Shown one piece after another: positions 61,191 through 64,000 of a stretch of 64,000 bases of DNA. The stretch is from Tragulus kanchil. Its lineage: Eukaryota; Chordata; Mammalia; Artiodactyla; Tragulidae. The position numbers and the translations under genes are program-made. The notes beneath the pieces were generated by a model. The model saw only the letters and a program-made list of their open reading frames with translations, was not told the DNA's origin and did no database searches. Numbering within the stretch: position 1 is the first letter of the stretch; each line of letters starts with the position of its first letter. Location: NCBI GenBank assembly GCA_022376925.1, contig JAIOJX010000032.1, positions 203,418,939 through 203,482,938 of the forward strand. Direction: 5' to 3'.

Positions 61191-61560
61191 GTTCATTCTT
61201 CCAACAATTTTTTATTGAGCAGGTACCACAGTTGGTGGGGGTGGGAGGGAGTCAGTAATAACCAAGTACACTAGGAGGTAATTAGCGATGTGGAAGGTAC
61301 CATGAAGGCAGTGATCAGGATGGCGAGACAAAGGGCAATGGGGTGAAGCTGAGAGATGGCTAATTTAGACTAGACCGTCAGAGAGCGTCTCTCTGAGGAG
61401 GTGGCATTTGATCTCATTTTGATCTCAGACTAGAGTGCATGTGGAGATCTGGGGCTGTGCATGCAGGCAGAGGGAAGTGCAAAGGCCCCGTGGCAGGAAA
61501 GGACTCGGCAGGCTGGCAGGCACTGGTGTGGCCAGTGTTTTGGGGGAAGACCAAGTGCTC
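61191..61560. mobile_element. ancient interspersed repeat, family not assigned
   Basis: 'tttattgagcaggtaccac', 'tctctgaggaggtggcatttg' and 'agtgcaaaggccccgtggcagg' are phrases of a common old mammalian repeat. I cannot name it reliably. Confidence 0.5.
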
Positions 61561-62274
61561 AGTGAGGCCAGCCTTAGGAGAAAAATGAGCTCTAATACAG
61601 GTCAAAACGAGCAGGGCCTAGGGACTAGTAGGTTCAAGTCCCTCTTGCCGTGTGATTTCTCCCCTCAGACCCATCCCCGCCTTGTAGCTGCCCCAAGGAA
61701 ACCAGAAGCGGTTGGACAGCTTGCCAGGCTGCCCTGGGGTCACAGGAGCCCTCCCACCACACTGGGCAAGCTCAGGCACTCAGCTGGGCAGGCTCGGAGG
61801 AGGCGAATGGCTCAGGCCCTCTCAGGCCCACATGTTGGGAAGGGTTGGTGCTCTCACTCCTGGCCAGGTAGGCCTGGATCAATCCTCCTAGGAGATGCCT
61901 GGGTCCCAGCACCCACTCAGCAGCCCCATTTCTGCACACACACACACAGAGGAAGAGTGACCTCTAGTGATGGATGCCTGGCAGAGAGCTCAGCTGCCTA
62001 GCCAACTGTCACCAGGCCCTGCTTCAGAGCCCAAAGTGGACAAAGGTGGGGCAAGGCCTCATGGGAACTGCGGAGCCACAGGGGAGCCATGGACCCAGGG
62101 CACAAGTGGTTCTCTGAGGGCTGAGAAACAGCCTGGTCCACTTGCAATGGAACTCGATTGGGCTCAGGAGCTCTGAACAGAGCCCAAGGCTGGTGACCTG
62201 GGGGTCTAAAAGTCCCCCAGCCTCAGTTTCCCCTTCTAGGCTGCCCAGGATCCCCATGAGTCTAACATCAAGAC
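61561..62274. other. intergenic, GC-rich, nothing recognised
   Basis: Contains a short (CA)n at about 61936-61949. A 188-codon open frame over 61435-62001 runs out of the old repeat and is not convincing. Confidence 0.5.
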
Positions 62275-62400
62275 TCTAAGGTAGTTTCAGACTATCTTCA
62301 CTTTATAAATGAAGACCCAGAGGCACTAGGTACTTTCTGGGGCTGGAAAGTACCAGAGCTGAGATTCAAGTCAAGGTTAGTCATATCTAAAGGCCATCCC
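62275..62400 (-). mobile_element. MIR SINE fragment
   Basis: 'cactttataaatgaagaccc' and 'agctgagattcaagtcaagg' are reverse MIR landmarks. Confidence 0.6.
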
Positions 62401-62721
62401 TTTTCACTGTGTCTCATGCTCCCTCGGCATGGACCTCACAGAAAGACCCTCAAAGATCCTGATATCTGAGTCTTCTCTACAACATCCAGCTTCAGGAGGG
62501 ATGCCTCTGATGGTGGGACCACACTGGCCCACCACTACATCCCATTCCTGTGAGGAGCATCCCTTGGTCACAGAAAGTTCCCCTTACGCTAAGCTGTCAT
62601 CTGCCTCCACCGAACCTTGGACTATCAAGTCGAGCTTTTTTCCTAGAGTCATACGAGGTAACTCCATGGAGCCTTCTTAGGATACCTTTGACAATACCTA
62701 TTAAACACTCTTCTGCAGGGG
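62401..62721. other. intergenic, nothing recognised
   Basis: Unique sequence up to the L1 at 62722. Confidence 0.5.
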
Positions 62722-63196
62722 ATATTTAAATAGGCATTTCTCCAAAGAAGACATACAGATGGCCAACAGACACATGAAAAGATGCTCCACATTGCTAATT
62801 ATTAGCGAAATGCAAATGAAACCTACAATGAGAATTATATTCCAATTTAAAAAGTGAAAACTACACTGAGGTATCACCTCACATCAGTCAGAATGGCCAT
62901 CATCAAAATATTCACACATATTTAATGCTAGAGAGGGTGTGGTGAAAAGGGGAGCCTCCTACATTATTAGTGGGAATGTAAATTGGTCAACCACCATGGA
63001 GAACAGTATGGAGATTTCCTAAAATACTAAAAATAGAGCTACCATATGATTCAGCAATCCCACTCCTGAGCATACACCCAGAGATGACCTGAACACCAAT
63101 TCAAAACAACAAATGCTCCCCACTACTATTTACAATAGCTAAGACATGGAAATAATGTAAATGTTCACTTATACATGAATGGATAAAGAAGATATG

Positions 63197-63197
<1 letters not shown>

Positions 63198-63245
<48 letters not shown>
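63198..63245. repeat. (CA)24 microsatellite
   Basis: Uninterrupted run of about 24 CA units inside the L1. Likely length-polymorphic. Confidence 0.95.
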
Positions 63246-63248
<3 letters not shown>

Positions 63249-63465
63249 GAATACTACTCAGCCATGAAAAAGAATGAAACAATTCCATTTGCAGCAACAT
63301 GGATGAACCTAGAGATTATCATACTAAGTGAAGTCAGACAAAGATAAATATCACATATCACTTATATGTGGAATCTAAAAAAAAAAGATATAAATGAACT
63401 TCTTTATGAGACAGAAATAGGTTCACTGACACAAAAAGGAAACTAATGGCTGTCAAAGGGGAAAG

Positions 63466-63670
63466 TGTTGTGTTGGTCACTCAGTTGTATCTAACCTTAT
63501 GTGATCCCATGGACTGTAGCCTACCAGGCTCCTCTGTCCTTGGGATTCTCCAGGCAAGAATACTGGAGTGGGTAGCCATTCCCTTCTCCAGAGGATCTTC
63601 CAGTGCAGGGATTGAACTTGGGTCTCCTGCATGACAGGCAGATTCTTTACCATCTGAGCCAGTAGGGAAG
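63466..63670 (-). mobile_element. Bov-tA SINE nested in the L1
   Basis: Reverse orientation from 'tgttgtgttggtcactcag' to 'gagccagtagggaag'. A perfect 12-nt target-site duplication caaaggggaaag lies at 63454-63465 and 63671-63682, showing it inserted after the L1. Confidence 0.95.
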
Positions 63671-63901
63671 CAAAGGGGAAAGAGAGGAGATAAATTAGAT
63701 TGATAAACTGGGATTAACAGATAGACACTACTATATATAAAATAAACAACAGGGACCTACTATATAGCACACAGAATTACATTCAGTACCTTTTAATAAT
63801 CTAGAGTGGAAAAGAATCTGAAGCTGTACACCTGAAATTAACACAATATTGTAAATCAACTAAAGTTAAATAAATGAAAATAAAATAAAAGTAAAAAAAA
63901 A

Positions 63902-64000
63902 AATCTCTTCTGCAAGAAGAATAACCTGGGTTCCTTTGACCATTCCTATTGCCTGGATTCTCACCCATCCCGACCCCCTCCTGTCCACTTGTCCCCCTGA
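63902..64000. other. intergenic, end of window
   Basis: Short unique sequence after the L1 tail. Nothing recognised. Confidence 0.5.

Larger units (their letters stand above)
62722..63901 (+). mobile_element. L1 LINE, 3' part (end of ORF2 and 3' UTR)
   Basis: 'aataggcatttctccaaagaagac' to 'gccatgaaaaagaatgaaac' is the L1 ORF2 3' end read on the plus strand. The 3' UTR ('cagggacctactatatagc', 'cacaatattgtaaatcaac') and an A-rich tail at about 63880-63902 follow. It is interrupted by a CA microsatellite and a nested Bov-tA. Frames are broken, so it is a dead copy. Confidence 0.9.

Noticed and set aside
61435..62001. A 188-codon plus-strand open frame
   Set aside because: It starts inside an old interspersed repeat and continues in GC-rich sequence without a recognisable domain.

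Overview
This window is mammalian genomic DNA from a pecoran ruminant (cattle, sheep, goat or a close relative). The main evidence is many ruminant-specific Bov-tA SINEs, a BovB/ART2A fragment and CHR-type tRNA-derived SINEs, over a background of mammalian MIR, L2, MLT1, MER5 and L1 remnants. I see no operons, bacterial genes, CRISPR arrays, rRNA genes or functional tRNA genes. Layout: the only convincing protein-coding sequence is one exon on the minus strand (coding part 1659-2320). It carries the start codon and the first 220 codons of GPATCH2L. Its CpG-island promoter lies at about 5440-5920. Intron 1 lies between them, and transcription runs right to left off the left edge of the window. 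Everything to the right of about 5.9 kb lies upstream of GPATCH2L. In human the gene upstream of GPATCH2L is IFT43, so this is probably the GPATCH2L-IFT43 intergenic interval (inference from human gene order). It is filled with interspersed repeats and separated by several repeat-poor blocks rich in TAAT motifs and CpGs, which look like candidate conserved regulatory elements (near 20.4, 23.7, 28.3, 31.5, 40.3, 42.0, 52.2 and 57.7 kb). The most striking structure is a series of 17 direct, head-to-tail duplications, each about 1.03-1.14 kb long, spread from 3.3 to 60.0 kb. They total roughly 18.6 kb, or 29% of the window. Copies are nearly identical. Differences are mainly single-base indels in homopolymers and GC-rich runs, with a few base substitutions. 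Junctions are either blunt with a little microhomology or carry a short filler of up to about 42 nt. Repeat units contain unrelated sequence (promoter edge, SINEs, L1, unique DNA) and share only their length. This fits a systematic assembly error (unmerged contig-end overlaps or faulty gap filling) far better than biology. Annotations and conclusions inside the duplicated blocks should be read as single-locus features shown twice. With the second copies removed, the real interval would be about 45 kb. I found no evidence of a new functional genetic system. The duplication pattern and the candidate non-coding elements are what merit follow-up.
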